Assembly (NCBI GenBank): GCA_016292045.1
Contig: JAEEZX010000018.1
Coordinates: 22,249-86,248, forward strand
Direction of reading: 5' to 3'
DNA length: 64,000 nt
Source: Bacteroidaceae bacterium
GTDB taxonomy: Bacteria; Bacteroidota; Bacteroidia; Bacteroidales; Bacteroidaceae
Positions 50,938 through 60,350 of this stretch are shown here, piece after piece (position 1 is the stretch's first letter; each line of letters begins with the position of its first letter). Position numbers and translations under genes: made by a program. The notes beneath the pieces were generated by a model. That model had not been told where the DNA came from, did not search any database, and worked only from the letters and a program-made list of their open reading frames with translations.

Positions 50938-52325
50938 CGTCTAAAAATTGGTAACACTTCATCACCTCGTTCAACAATTAAAGAAAAGAGATACTCAATA
51001 ATTGCCTTGTTTTTTTCACATACCAGCGACGTCGGTCTGAAACCATACATATCACCTTGAGTTGAATGATGACGCACAGGGTCGGCCCCACAATATACTT
51101 TTATTGGACATGAAGAACATCCAGCTAAAGCCTCATTAGCCCAAATCTTCCCCATCCTCTTTGCTACAGAACCGCAGAACACATCTTCATACTTGTCTGT
51201 CACCTTGCCCAAACGGAAAGAATAGTCATGTATTTCTGCTAACATTCTTGATTCATCTGAAGCATATACATAACCGTCGTAGTTGTAAACTATCACCGAA
51301 TTAATTGTCCCAGCAGGAGATTGTAGATCTACAAAACCCGTAGTATATGGCGTAAGCATCTTCCTTAATATTATTGAAGCATATTCTTCACGAAAAAAGA
51401 TACCATGCTTATTTATTTCTATTATATAGTCAACAGCCGTCTTGTAAAAACTGATAAATCTCTGGTTATATCTCTTCCAATCTTCATTTTGGGCAGCAAG
51501 TCCATAAGGGTTTAGGGCTCGTAAAAATATTCCATTAAAGCCATCACTTACATACTCATCAACAATTTCTTTTGGGTAATCAAGAGCCAATTCTGACGTT
51601 GTCATCAATGCAGAAACAAATTCGTTACCCAAAACAGCACGAGCCTTGTTTATTCCTGCGATAGTTTTTTCGTAACTATCTTCTCTTCCACGATTTTTAT
51701 TATGTATGTATGAAGGTCCGTCAAGTGATGTTGAAATCAGTATATTATATTGTTTGCATAGTTCCAACATATCATCAGAAAGTTTTCTGCAATTTGTGCA
51801 CAGAACATAAGTCAGCTTGCGATTCTTCTCTTTATTTATTTCTTCTGCTGTTTCTATTCCATGTCTAATCAAGTCTATTTCCAAACTTGGTTCACCACCT
51901 TGAAATTCCATCGTTAGATTAGGAGATGGAGAATGAAACATCATCTGAACTGAAGCTGTCATATCTTCTAAAGACATGGAACAATGTTTGCTCGTTTCCT
52001 CTTGACTTGAAGCCTGACAATAAATACAGTTTTGGTTGCATCGAAGGGTAAGAACAAAAATGTGTAGTGATGTTTTATCATCAAGAAATCCTTTCTTTGT
52101 TCTTAATCTTGAAGCATAAATATCAAGTAAAGATGGTAATATCTCTTCTGTAACAAAAAAATTAGATACTAACGTCTTATATAAATCCTCGTCGGATATA
52201 GAATGACTTAGTATTTTCTGCACAGTACCAATTGGGGTAATTATAAAATCCCCCAACTCGTTTATCAGAATTTCGTGGTTTAAAATTGTGATAAAATTGA
52301 ATGGTAACAATGCATATTTTCTCAT
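50925..52325 (-). CDS. hxsB: His-Xaa-Ser system radical SAM/SPASM maturase HxsB
   Basis: N-terminus 'YALLPFNF...LINELGDF'; 'LTLRCNQNCIYCQASSQ' radical SAM; 'EFQGGEPSL'; SPASM-like 'CSSCPIKVYCGADP...C'. Confidence 0.85.
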   Translation of the reverse strand: MRKYALLPFNFITILNHEILINELGDFIITPIGTVQKILSHSISDEDLYKTLVSNFFVTEEILPSLLDIYASRLRTKKGFLDDKTSLHIFVLTLRCNQNCIYCQASSQEETSKHCSMSLEDMTASVQMMFHSPSPNLTMEFQGGEPSLEIDLIRHGIETAEEINKEKNRKLTYVLCTNCRKLSDDMLELCKQYNILISTSLDGPSYIHNKNRGREDSYEKTIAGINKARAVLGNEFVSALMTTSELALDYPKEIVDEYVSDGFNGIFLRALNPYGLAAQNEDWKRYNQRFISFYKTAVDYIIEINKHGIFFREEYASIILRKMLTPYTTGFVDLQSPAGTINSVIVYNYDGYVYASDESRMLAEIHDYSFRLGKVTDKYEDVFCGSVAKRMGKIWANEALAGCSSCPIKVYCGADPVRHHSTQGDMYGFRPTSLVCEKNKAIIEYLFSLIVERGDEVLPIFRRWVK

Positions 52326-52612
52326 TCTAAAATTTCCTCTTCAGTCAATTCGTCAAATTCACCAAACGCTTTTGCGTACAATATGGTTTTTATGTACTTT
52401 GTTTCTTCATCGATTTGATTACGCAATTTGTAATCGTTTAGTTTCTGATAGAATTCTAAAAGGAACTGTTTTTCGTCTTGCACTCCATCGATAGTCAATG
52501 TTTCTATAGTGCCTTGTATGGAACGTTGTATAGCATATCGAGAAGAAAACCAATATACTACTGTAGAAATACAACTATCTGAAAATATTTTTCTATCGAT
52601 CTTAAGCGTCAT
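52322..52612 (-). CDS. hxsD: His-Xaa-Ser system protein HxsD
   Basis: Small protein with 'FYQKLNDYKLRNQI', matching the LLNDYxLRE motif of HxsD; located between hxsA and hxsB. Confidence 0.82.
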   Translation of the reverse strand: MTLKIDRKIFSDSCISTVVYWFSSRYAIQRSIQGTIETLTIDGVQDEKQFLLEFYQKLNDYKLRNQIDEETKYIKTILYAKAFGEFDELTEEEILE

Positions 52613-53475
52613 TTCTTAAAATTCTTAAGCTTTGTTATGGTTGGAGTATCAGGAATACCCGTCACATCTAATTTATTGTATGCTTGGAACATCTTTAGTG
52701 CCATTGCAAGCTCATCATTAAATACGGCGTTGCCTGACTTATATTCCAGTTTAGAGGATTCTGGGGCATATCCGGCCGTAGTCAGTAATGTTATGAGCGT
52801 AGACACATCATATCCAGCGGTTCCTTTAGATATATCCCGAAAGCCTAATTCGATTGTTGTTTTGTTCACATCCCATGTCTGAAGCGCAACTGATGTAGTG
52901 TTATCAACAATTCCTGTTACCTTCAGCCCCGCATCCTGCTGGAAATGCTTAATTGCGGCAGAAATATTGGTGTCGCAAATAGCATAACCGGATTTCTTTG
53001 TTATAGAATTCCTTTTAAGATAATAGTTGGAAACAAGTAAGTCCACCAGTTTATCTACATCTGCTCCATAAATTCCAGCCTTAATAACACGATCGCCAAA
53101 AGAGTAAGTTGCAACCGTTTTTGTTGGCTTAGAATAAGAACTAGAAGAGCTACTAGAAGAGCTTCCAGACGAGCTACTTGAATAATGAGAGTAATGAGAA
53201 GAATGTGAACTTGAATAATGAGAAGAATGAGAAGAATGTGACCGATGACTACTATGCGATCGGTGAGCACTAACCATAGACATACGTCCCGTTGGAACTA
53301 TCTTTACCACATTCTTATATATACGGTGCTTGATTTCCTTTATTTGGTCAGTATCATCATCTTCTGGTTCAAAACTCGGAAGAAATGGGTCCTGCGCTTT
53401 GGCTTCCGTATGTATAAGTGACATAACGGAACTAAAGAGTATGGATTTAAAAATTTTCTTTGTTATCTTGCTCAT
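52609..53475 (-). CDS. hxsA: His-Xaa-Ser repeat protein HxsA (exported, two peptidoglycan-binding-like domains)
   Basis: Signal peptide MSKITKKIFKSILFSSVMSLIHTEAKA; 'AHRSHSSHRSHSSHSSHYSSSHSSHYSHYSSSSSG'; two PG_binding_1-like units ending 'AIKHFQQDAGLKVTGIVDNTT' and 'ALKMFQAYNKLDVTGIPDTPT'. Confidence 0.9.
   Translation of the reverse strand: MSKITKKIFKSILFSSVMSLIHTEAKAQDPFLPSFEPEDDDTDQIKEIKHRIYKNVVKIVPTGRMSMVSAHRSHSSHRSHSSHSSHYSSSHSSHYSHYSSSSSGSSSSSSSSSYSKPTKTVATYSFGDRVIKAGIYGADVDKLVDLLVSNYYLKRNSITKKSGYAICDTNISAAIKHFQQDAGLKVTGIVDNTTSVALQTWDVNKTTIELGFRDISKGTAGYDVSTLITLLTTAGYAPESSKLEYKSGNAVFNDELAMALKMFQAYNKLDVTGIPDTPTITKLKNFKK
53134..53265 (-). repeat. His-Xaa-Ser / poly-Ser coding repeat of HxsA
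   Basis: Codes HRS HSS HRS HSS HSS HYS SS HSS HYS HYS followed by Ser-rich segment. Confidence 0.9.
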
Positions 53476-54656
53476 AGTTCCTTGTTTTTAATAAAGTTCA
53501 ACCAATAATCGTCTGGAGATAGTTTCATAAGTTCATCCAATAGTTTCTTGCCAGCCTCATTCAATTTACCTTTATTCGCTGAAACATTTAGGATTAAGGT
53601 GTTCCTACCATTATTCACCCTATTAATGATGTCCTGTTCTACGCCATCTAACTTTTCTTGAAGACTAGCCCGGACAGAAGAAGGTATGTCAAGTTGTATA
53701 AGGCTGTTTAGAGCTTCTTTTGCCTGCAAAAGGTAAGAGTTGTCGGACTTACCTTTTTCTATTAACTTATCTGTAACCTTTTCCATCTTTTGGAAGGCAT
53801 TTTCTTTATATGAAGAACGATTAAACGCATCATAGTTTGTGTAGGCTTCTAAATAAGATGCAAATGCCTGATCGTACAAACCTGATGACACATAAGAATC
53901 ACCTTTCTGAACGGTTTGGTTAAACGTCTCTATCTTTCCTAAAGATAAGACATAAGAAATTCCATTTAATCCACCAAAGAGTATGATCGTGACAATGAGT
54001 GCAACCGTTATATAGACTTTTACTCTCAAAGAGGATGTGTCTTTGTGATGTGCCTGTAAAACTTTTTCTCTCTCTTGGATGCACCAATCTGAATCACTAG
54101 TTTTTAGCGCTTCACTCAGAATTTTTATTTTACCTTCTACAAAGGAGAGTTTTGTTAAGGCCGATGCTGGGTAATATGCTGATGTCTTAGCAGGAATAAC
54201 CAATAATGTATCTAATAATCTGCGATACTCCGTCTTCTGCGCATTTAATTCCCCTTTTAAATCAGAGATGATGTTTGTCTTATTTATGTGTTTCGCGGAA
54301 TAATCATCATTTTTATTTCCAAGAGTATATTCTGGAATGATATCGGATAAACCAAGACCATATACAATTGATGACAACAAATATGCTACAATTTCTTTTT
54401 GAAATCCAAAGTTCTGACAAATTTCTGCTGTAAATACATTTATTTTTAAGTTCCAGTCTTCTTTTACACCCAGTAATTTCTCACCATATCCGGCTTTAAG
54501 TATTGTCCGAAGAACTTGTTTTGCTGCAGGAATATCGTCGAAGGAAGCAACATCATCAAGAATGTTAGATAATCTAATGTTCTTGACGACATCACTACCG
54601 TATTGCAGAATTACCCCTTTAATGGATTCTGGCAGTATCTTATTTTGCTTCGCCAT
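53472..54656 (-). CDS. Hypothetical membrane protein with one TM segment and helical repeat-like C-terminus
   Basis: Hydrophobic 'VKVYITVALIVTIILFGGLNGISYVLSL' followed by TPR-like 'GDSYVSSGLYDQAFASYLEAYTNYDAF'; 4-bp overlap with hxsA. Confidence 0.7.
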   Translation of the reverse strand: MAKQNKILPESIKGVILQYGSDVVKNIRLSNILDDVASFDDIPAAKQVLRTILKAGYGEKLLGVKEDWNLKINVFTAEICQNFGFQKEIVAYLLSSIVYGLGLSDIIPEYTLGNKNDDYSAKHINKTNIISDLKGELNAQKTEYRRLLDTLLVIPAKTSAYYPASALTKLSFVEGKIKILSEALKTSDSDWCIQEREKVLQAHHKDTSSLRVKVYITVALIVTIILFGGLNGISYVLSLGKIETFNQTVQKGDSYVSSGLYDQAFASYLEAYTNYDAFNRSSYKENAFQKMEKVTDKLIEKGKSDNSYLLQAKEALNSLIQLDIPSSVRASLQEKLDGVEQDIINRVNNGRNTLILNVSANKGKLNEAGKKLLDELMKLSPDDYWLNFIKNKEL

Positions 54657-55809
54657 TTTTATGTAATTCTTTAGAAAGACTAAGCGACAATTGTTGCATT
54701 AAAGCCTCATGCTTAAATAAAAGTTTGTTGCGTTCCTCATTTGCACGTTCAATATCTTGACGTGCATAAGCTGCTTCTATCTTGTCCTTTTCATTATCTG
54801 TTCCTGCATCTTCGAGATAATCGAGCTTTTGGGTAAGTTGTTTTATTCGTTTGTCTGTTGTTTGAACCTTATCTGTTACTAGTTTTATCTGGTATTGGAT
54901 AAACTCTACTATATGAGTTTGCAGAGCATTCAAGTTGTATATGAAAGCAACGGACATATCATCTTTACTTCCGATTGCACTTAGCTGGGGAAGTTCTTTC
55001 TCAATAGACTTGACAGTTTCCTCGCGTCCATCATTAACAAGCATCTTTATAACTTGAATATAGAAGTTTACTAGATTCTCTATCTCACCAAAAGAATCAT
55101 CTATACCATCAGACCCTAAAAAAACTGCCATTGGGAAATGACCGTCACCCTGATAACAGTACCGAAACTCATTAATTGCCCCAGAATCACAAATAGATGT
55201 CGTTTTATTTAGGAAACAACGATCGTCCCAGGGAATAGGCTCCATCCACAAGGGGTCCTCTTGAAAGGATATACATTTACCATCACCCAAATGAAACGCA
55301 AACCAATAATCAGATGTTTGCGCATAAGCCATTAGTGTACAACCATATATTTTCTCGAAGGTTTCGCTAGTAGAGAGTTCATTAATATATTTGGGATCAA
55401 CATGTTGTTGTTCCCACTCGCTAATAGTTGTGTTAGCTGCGTGCTCTGCGATTTTCTGATTCCATTGATAGATAATCGATGAGAAAAGTTGGCGGAATGC
55501 TACATCTATAGGTGTTTGTTTTTTGACAACTTCTTCTGAGGTTATAGCTTCCTGCGCCGTAAATGGCTTACTTATAAATAAATTCTTATCGATATTTTCA
55601 ACGAAAGTCCTGACAGTATCAAGAATTACTTCTGTTGCCATGCGAGAACCTACATCACTACGAAAATAGCGTTCGCCCCCATGGCCGTCACACACGACAG
55701 CAATAGCAAGTCCATTTTCATAGACGGCATGGAAGGAGGCATCCTGACAAGGCTTATTATCAGCCTTATGGCTTTCTCCCTGACATGAGAAGGAATAGCT
55801 TTCTATCAT
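54640..55809 (-). CDS. PP2C-family protein phosphatase
   Basis: 'SCQGESHKADNKPCQDASFHAVYENGLAIAVVCDGHGGERYFRSDVGSRMA', 'LGDGKCISF', 'LGSDGIDDSF', 'SKDDMSVAFIYN'. Confidence 0.88.
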   Translation of the reverse strand: MIESYSFSCQGESHKADNKPCQDASFHAVYENGLAIAVVCDGHGGERYFRSDVGSRMATEVILDTVRTFVENIDKNLFISKPFTAQEAITSEEVVKKQTPIDVAFRQLFSSIIYQWNQKIAEHAANTTISEWEQQHVDPKYINELSTSETFEKIYGCTLMAYAQTSDYWFAFHLGDGKCISFQEDPLWMEPIPWDDRCFLNKTTSICDSGAINEFRYCYQGDGHFPMAVFLGSDGIDDSFGEIENLVNFYIQVIKMLVNDGREETVKSIEKELPQLSAIGSKDDMSVAFIYNLNALQTHIVEFIQYQIKLVTDKVQTTDKRIKQLTQKLDYLEDAGTDNEKDKIEAAYARQDIERANEERNKLLFKHEALMQQLSLSLSKELHKNGEAK

Positions 55810-56562
55810 TTATCCCCAATCATCAATATATTGGCTACTGTCAATAGTGGAAGTTGAATCAGATGTTTCTGCACCATCAATATTTTGAGTTGCATCTTGA
55901 ATGTCCTTAACAACCTGTTCCTGTTTTGTTATTTCTCCTGCTGTACTACTCTTACTTCCAATTTGAGATGATGTAACCGCAACAACTCTAATGATTTGTT
56001 TAAGTGCGTCAATATTATGAACAGTAATAACAGCTTCCGAGGAACCCGTAAATTCTTTCAAGACATCTTTATCTGCATCGTCACCAATTGCAATCGCAAT
56101 TTTTATGGCCGACTTGAACCAATTATTAGCTTTTAATTTTGCTAAACCACTATTGTAGTCATCGGTTGGTCCACCATCAGAAAGCAGAATTATAGCTGGT
56201 GCAAAAGAGCCACTGGCAGACTGCATGAATCCACCAGAACGCGACAACTTAGAAGCTAATTCTGAACAAGCAGCTCCTAATGATGTCAGCCCACTTGCAA
56301 CAACATCCTGCCAAATGAAGTCTTTCGCTAATTTTGGCTCATCGTATAGCCAATTAACTCCATTAGAAAATTCTAAAGCAGCTACTTTAATCTCTGCATC
56401 AGGATTGGTCTCAGAAATGTCATTAAGCATTGGTAACACATTAACAACGGCATCATTTACTGCACCAATCTTGTTTCCTTCCATACTTCCAGAAGTATCA
56501 ATCAGGAAGAAAAGTGTCATCGTCCTACGAGGAACACTTACGGTTTCGTCTAAAAGTCCCAT
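55810..56562 (-). CDS. von Willebrand factor A domain protein (TerY-like)
   Basis: 'TLFFLIDTSGSMEGNKIGAVNDAV' MIDAS; 'IILLSDGGPTDDYNSGLAKLKANNWFKSAIKIAIAIGDDAD'. Confidence 0.88.
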   Translation of the reverse strand: MGLLDETVSVPRRTMTLFFLIDTSGSMEGNKIGAVNDAVVNVLPMLNDISETNPDAEIKVAALEFSNGVNWLYDEPKLAKDFIWQDVVASGLTSLGAACSELASKLSRSGGFMQSASGSFAPAIILLSDGGPTDDYNSGLAKLKANNWFKSAIKIAIAIGDDADKDVLKEFTGSSEAVITVHNIDALKQIIRVVAVTSSQIGSKSSTAGEITKQEQVVKDIQDATQNIDGAETSDSTSTIDSSQYIDDWG

Positions 56563-56585
56563 ACTATTTTTATTTGTTTTTGATA

Positions 56586-57893
56586 TTATGCAATTACTTC
56601 ACCCTTTGTTCCCGCTGCCTCTTTGATACTTGAGCCAAAAGAAATCTTCAAACCATTCAAAATTGGTAAGAATTCATTTGGATTTACGACTTTTACCTTT
56701 CCGCTTGGAGTATCTATATGCCAACAGGATTGAGTAAGATTTCTTATTACAAGCAGATTTTTGTCCGATGGAAAGAAATCTACTTCTGCATCTGGAGTGT
56801 TATCATGATTTATATATAGTTTTGTTCCTGCTGTTAATATTAAACTTCTATTGTTTAATTTCAGTTGTTTTGTAACGTCGATATCATCACCACAGTTAAT
56901 ACATTTAAATTTATTATCCTCTATATCAACAAATGTTTCTTCATGACAATGGGGACAAACGACTAACTCATCGCGCACTTTTGAAATAATTCTCTCCCAC
57001 TCTTGTTCAATCATACGAGTGTTTGGGTGCCATAGCTTCTCTTCACTAAATTGGTCAATAAAAGTTTTTTTAAGTGTTGACGGGAATAAGGGCCATCTCT
57101 TTATTACATTTTGATGTACACCTCTCACCGGTAGGTTAGACTTGTCTGATGGACTATAAATAAAAATAGCCTCGCTGCCATAAAAGCGCTTCTCAAATGT
57201 CTCTGTCATACAAGGACAAGCAACAACCTTAGCCCCTTCAAAAGGGTGGTTGGCAAAGAAAAGCATAAACAATATGACAGAAAGTGAGAATCTATCACTA
57301 TATTTATCTGGAATACCACCAGCAACAATCTCGGGAGCCATATAACGAGCCTTACCCATAATGCCAGATTTTTCACCCTGTGGCATCACATTATCATTGT
57401 CACAAATTAGCACATCGCCATCTGTAGGACGAATAAAGAAGTTACCATCATTCAAATCTTGGTAACTATACCCAAAACGGTGGAGCATCATAAAGCCATT
57501 ACAAATTTTCATTGCCGCTGCAAGCATTGCATTAAATGACTTAAAATTCTTCCGAGCGAGTAAGTAGTTACCAAACTCAAAGTAGTCAGAGGGACGCAAC
57601 TTCATGATATAGCCAAAACTACCATTTTCTTTCTGGGTCAAATATTCTGGCCAAATAAATGCATCAGAAGGTGCACCCTGTCGAATATTACGTTCAAGAT
57701 TCTTATAAAATTTTTCGTCTGGAGGTGTTATATACCATTTCAATGCCATTCGTTGGCCATCCAAATCAACAAGATAAACAATACCCTGTCCCCCTCGTCC
57801 TAATTCTTTTATAACCGTAGCCTGATTTCCAAACGTCAGATTTACTCGTGCCCCTTTCTTTAGTTCCATACTCATAACTGTATTAATAACCAC
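56586..57893 (-). CDS. Ser/Thr protein kinase-like protein with C-terminal zinc ribbon
   Basis: 'ELGRGGQGIVYLVDLDGQRMALKWY', catalytic-loop-like 'YSYQDLNDGNFFI', 'GKARYMAPEIVAGGIPDKYSDRFSLSVILFMLFF', zinc ribbon 'CPHCHEETFVDIEDNKFKCINCGDDI'. Confidence 0.87.
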   Translation of the reverse strand: MVINTVMSMELKKGARVNLTFGNQATVIKELGRGGQGIVYLVDLDGQRMALKWYITPPDEKFYKNLERNIRQGAPSDAFIWPEYLTQKENGSFGYIMKLRPSDYFEFGNYLLARKNFKSFNAMLAAAMKICNGFMMLHRFGYSYQDLNDGNFFIRPTDGDVLICDNDNVMPQGEKSGIMGKARYMAPEIVAGGIPDKYSDRFSLSVILFMLFFANHPFEGAKVVACPCMTETFEKRFYGSEAIFIYSPSDKSNLPVRGVHQNVIKRWPLFPSTLKKTFIDQFSEEKLWHPNTRMIEQEWERIISKVRDELVVCPHCHEETFVDIEDNKFKCINCGDDIDVTKQLKLNNRSLILTAGTKLYINHDNTPDAEVDFFPSDKNLLVIRNLTQSCWHIDTPSGKVKVVNPNEFLPILNGLKISFGSSIKEAAGTKGEVIA

Positions 57894-58254
57894 CTCCTCT
57901 TAGATCAAAAGAATCTGCGGCTTCCAATGTTCCAGACTTATGGCAGTTGGGGCAAGTCACCCGTTCTTGACCATGCCAGCAAACTACAGAGTTACAGTTA
58001 CCGCAAATATAAAAACGCTTTTCTCCACAATAAGGACAACCTGGGAAATGTTGAGCTAAAGATATAGTACCATGTACCTTTTTACTATCAAAACCTTCCC
58101 TGTGTGCCTTTGCCTTATCAATTTTAAATGCCCACACGAATTTTAGGTTGCCCTTATAAGGATCAACCGTTATGCCAAAAGGTCGTCGTGTTTCTTCACA
58201 TTGTGCCAATATAGCAAATGCTTCTTCACTTATTTTTTCAATTTCCATAACCAT
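57883..58254 (-). CDS. Zinc-ribbon protein (TerY-C-like)
   Basis: 'GCPYCGEKRFYICGNCNSVVCWHGQERVTCPNCHKSGTLEAADSFDLRGGGY'. Confidence 0.75.
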   Translation of the reverse strand: MVMEIEKISEEAFAILAQCEETRRPFGITVDPYKGNLKFVWAFKIDKAKAHREGFDSKKVHGTISLAQHFPGCPYCGEKRFYICGNCNSVVCWHGQERVTCPNCHKSGTLEAADSFDLRGGGY

Positions 58255-58693
58255 AGCAAATCGAGAATAAATGTTGACGTTTTCATTTCTCTCGTTATTT
58301 ATGTGTTTTTTAGCCTAGATTTAAGCGTTTCCGCAACAAATATACATTTTTTTTTTGAAACACACAAAAAAACTCATGCGTGCGGGCGCAAAATTCTATA
58401 AAAAAGATGTTTTGTGATGCGATTTGGCGAAGTTGTTATTTGTTTATATGGAAAAGCACTTATCTTTGCAAACAAAAATGCTACCCTACGTTACATCCAA
58501 CAGCCTAAGCCACTTCTTTCATGAGAATGTGTAAGATAGACTGAAAAGAATTTGTAAATTAGACACACAGAAAACAAAACAAGATGCAAGATAATATACA
58601 AAACAGCATAAACAAACAACACAGAAACATAAAAAAAGACGTAAACAAAAGACGAAAATAATTCACGATTTTCTTTGCCAGTTGGAGAAAAAA

Positions 58694-58701
58694 CCGTACA
58701 T
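58694..58701 (+). promoter_or_regulatory. -7-like box TACATTTG upstream of 134-aa gene (approximate position)
   Basis: 'ccgTACATTTGcgcc' matches TAnnTTTG. Confidence 0.45.
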
Positions 58702-58730
58702 TTGCGCCATAAAATTTAAAATATAATAAT

Positions 58731-59135
58731 ATGGCACTACAAACATTAAGTGCAAAACGCTTCCAAACGAAGCTGAAAGCAACAATACAAAGCTCTGGGC
58801 GACTGAGTTTTACGGACAAGACATCAAAGGAACTCCAGTTCGAAAGCGGTTCCCGGGTGAAGTTCCTTTTCGACGACGAGAGCAAAGAACTCTATATGGC
58901 CAAGATGAGCGGCAACGATGAAGACGCCTTCGAGGTGAGAGCATCCGGCAGCTACTTCTACGTGGCAACAAAGAGACTTTTCGACGAACTGGAATTCGAA
59001 TACAAGAAAAAGAACATCATGTTCGACCTCGTGCGCAAACCCGCATTGGACGAAGAAGTGGGCGGAGAAGTATATAAGATGAACAAGCGCACACTGCCGC
59101 GACGCGAGAAAGAAGATGCGGATGACGCTGAATAA
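58731..59135 (+). CDS. Hypothetical protein (134 aa)
   Basis: ORF with promoter-like sequence upstream; directly followed by the 375-aa ORF. Confidence 0.7.
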   Translation: MALQTLSAKRFQTKLKATIQSSGRLSFTDKTSKELQFESGSRVKFLFDDESKELYMAKMSGNDEDAFEVRASGSYFYVATKRLFDELEFEYKKKNIMFDLVRKPALDEEVGGEVYKMNKRTLPRREKEDADDAE

Positions 59136-59138
59136 TAG

Positions 59139-60266
59139 ATGCAAAGTATAGAAGACGCCATATCCGATGTGTTCCTGTGGCTGACAACGGCAAGGAACGC
59201 AAGCTCCTCGTCAGGGATGAAATATCATCTGGCGGGGATTGCTGCTGACATCGCGGGGCTGGCCCAGAGACTGCACGATGAAGTGCTGGAAAGGGTCAAG
59301 CAGGACGCGGTGATGGATATCGGCATCAACTTCGCTGCGCTCTCGCAGAGGCTTCTCACGATGGAGCTGGAAGAATACGCCCAGCCCGAAGTGCAGGAAG
59401 AGCAGCTGCAGGTGACCGAGGCACTTGGCGGTCTGAGCGCCGTGGTGGAGGAAATCATCGCACAGCTGGATCGCCACCATCGCGATGAGGAGTTCGTGCG
59501 CCTGTATGAAAAGGAAAAGAACAACTATATGGCATCGGGCGCGGCACGCTACTCGCGCAAGAGGTTCGAGGAATGGAAGGACAACAGCTGCAACGGAGAG
59601 CCCACGCTGGAGGACATCGAGGACTACCGGCTGGAGAAGCTGCTGCAGATGTTTGGGACGGGTGTGTTCAACGGCGTCGTGGAGCATATCATGAGAGCCA
59701 AGCGCTATCCCGGCGAGATAGATTTCGACCAGCTGGAGCCCAACCCGAAAATAACGAAAAGCGCCGTGCACCACTACACGGCCCTGCGACGGCTGGTAGA
59801 TTACGAAGACGGCTGCCTGAAGGTGAATCCCCTGCACGTCGGCAAATACTTCTACAACAACCGCAACGAGGAGAACGCAAAGGCCCATCGAACGTGTTTC
59901 CTGAAATACATGCACAAGGTGGAACTGTCGCAGCAAGAGCTTCGCAAACTCATGCAGAAGGAGGGAAAGAGCGCCAGCTACGGGCTATGTCACGAGGAGG
60001 CGGAGACGCTGGAGACGGAGCTGTTTCACTTCATTCACCCCGAGATAGAGGAAGAAGAGGCCAGGCGCATCCACAATGCAATAAAGCGACTGGTGGTCAA
60101 CCAAAAGGTGCAGGATATATGCATCTATCTGAAAGAGCAGAGAGAAAAGGGCAAATTGCTGCTGCCGCAGAGTCCGGGTACAGCATACAAGGAGCTGCAG
60201 AGAATGGGAATGCCGTGCGGCGAGGGATACAGCGAAAAGTATTTCTACAGTTGCTATCTGAAGTAG
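59139..60266 (+). CDS. Hypothetical protein (375 aa), mobile-element associated
   Basis: Long ORF, tight spacing to preceding gene, followed by a terminator hairpin. Confidence 0.7.
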   Translation: MQSIEDAISDVFLWLTTARNASSSSGMKYHLAGIAADIAGLAQRLHDEVLERVKQDAVMDIGINFAALSQRLLTMELEEYAQPEVQEEQLQVTEALGGLSAVVEEIIAQLDRHHRDEEFVRLYEKEKNNYMASGAARYSRKRFEEWKDNSCNGEPTLEDIEDYRLEKLLQMFGTGVFNGVVEHIMRAKRYPGEIDFDQLEPNPKITKSAVHHYTALRRLVDYEDGCLKVNPLHVGKYFYNNRNEENAKAHRTCFLKYMHKVELSQQELRKLMQKEGKSASYGLCHEEAETLETELFHFIHPEIEEEEARRIHNAIKRLVVNQKVQDICIYLKEQREKGKLLLPQSPGTAYKELQRMGMPCGEGYSEKYFYSCYLK

Positions 60267-60293
60267 CAGATTAAAAGATAAACAAAAAAGAGA

Positions 60294-60325
60294 AGCATCA
60301 GAATGAAAGTTCTGGTGCTTTTTTT
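60294..60325 (+). terminator. Rho-independent terminator
   Basis: AGCATCAGAA-TGAAAG-TTCTGGTGCT stem followed by a T-run. Confidence 0.75.
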
Positions 60326-60350
60326 GTGTCTTGTGATGACGTCGCAGGCG

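Noticed and set aside
53134-53265. Possible CRISPR-like repeat array
   Set aside because: Repetition is codon-level HxS/Ser coding with no uniform repeat-spacer structure; no CRISPR array found in the window.
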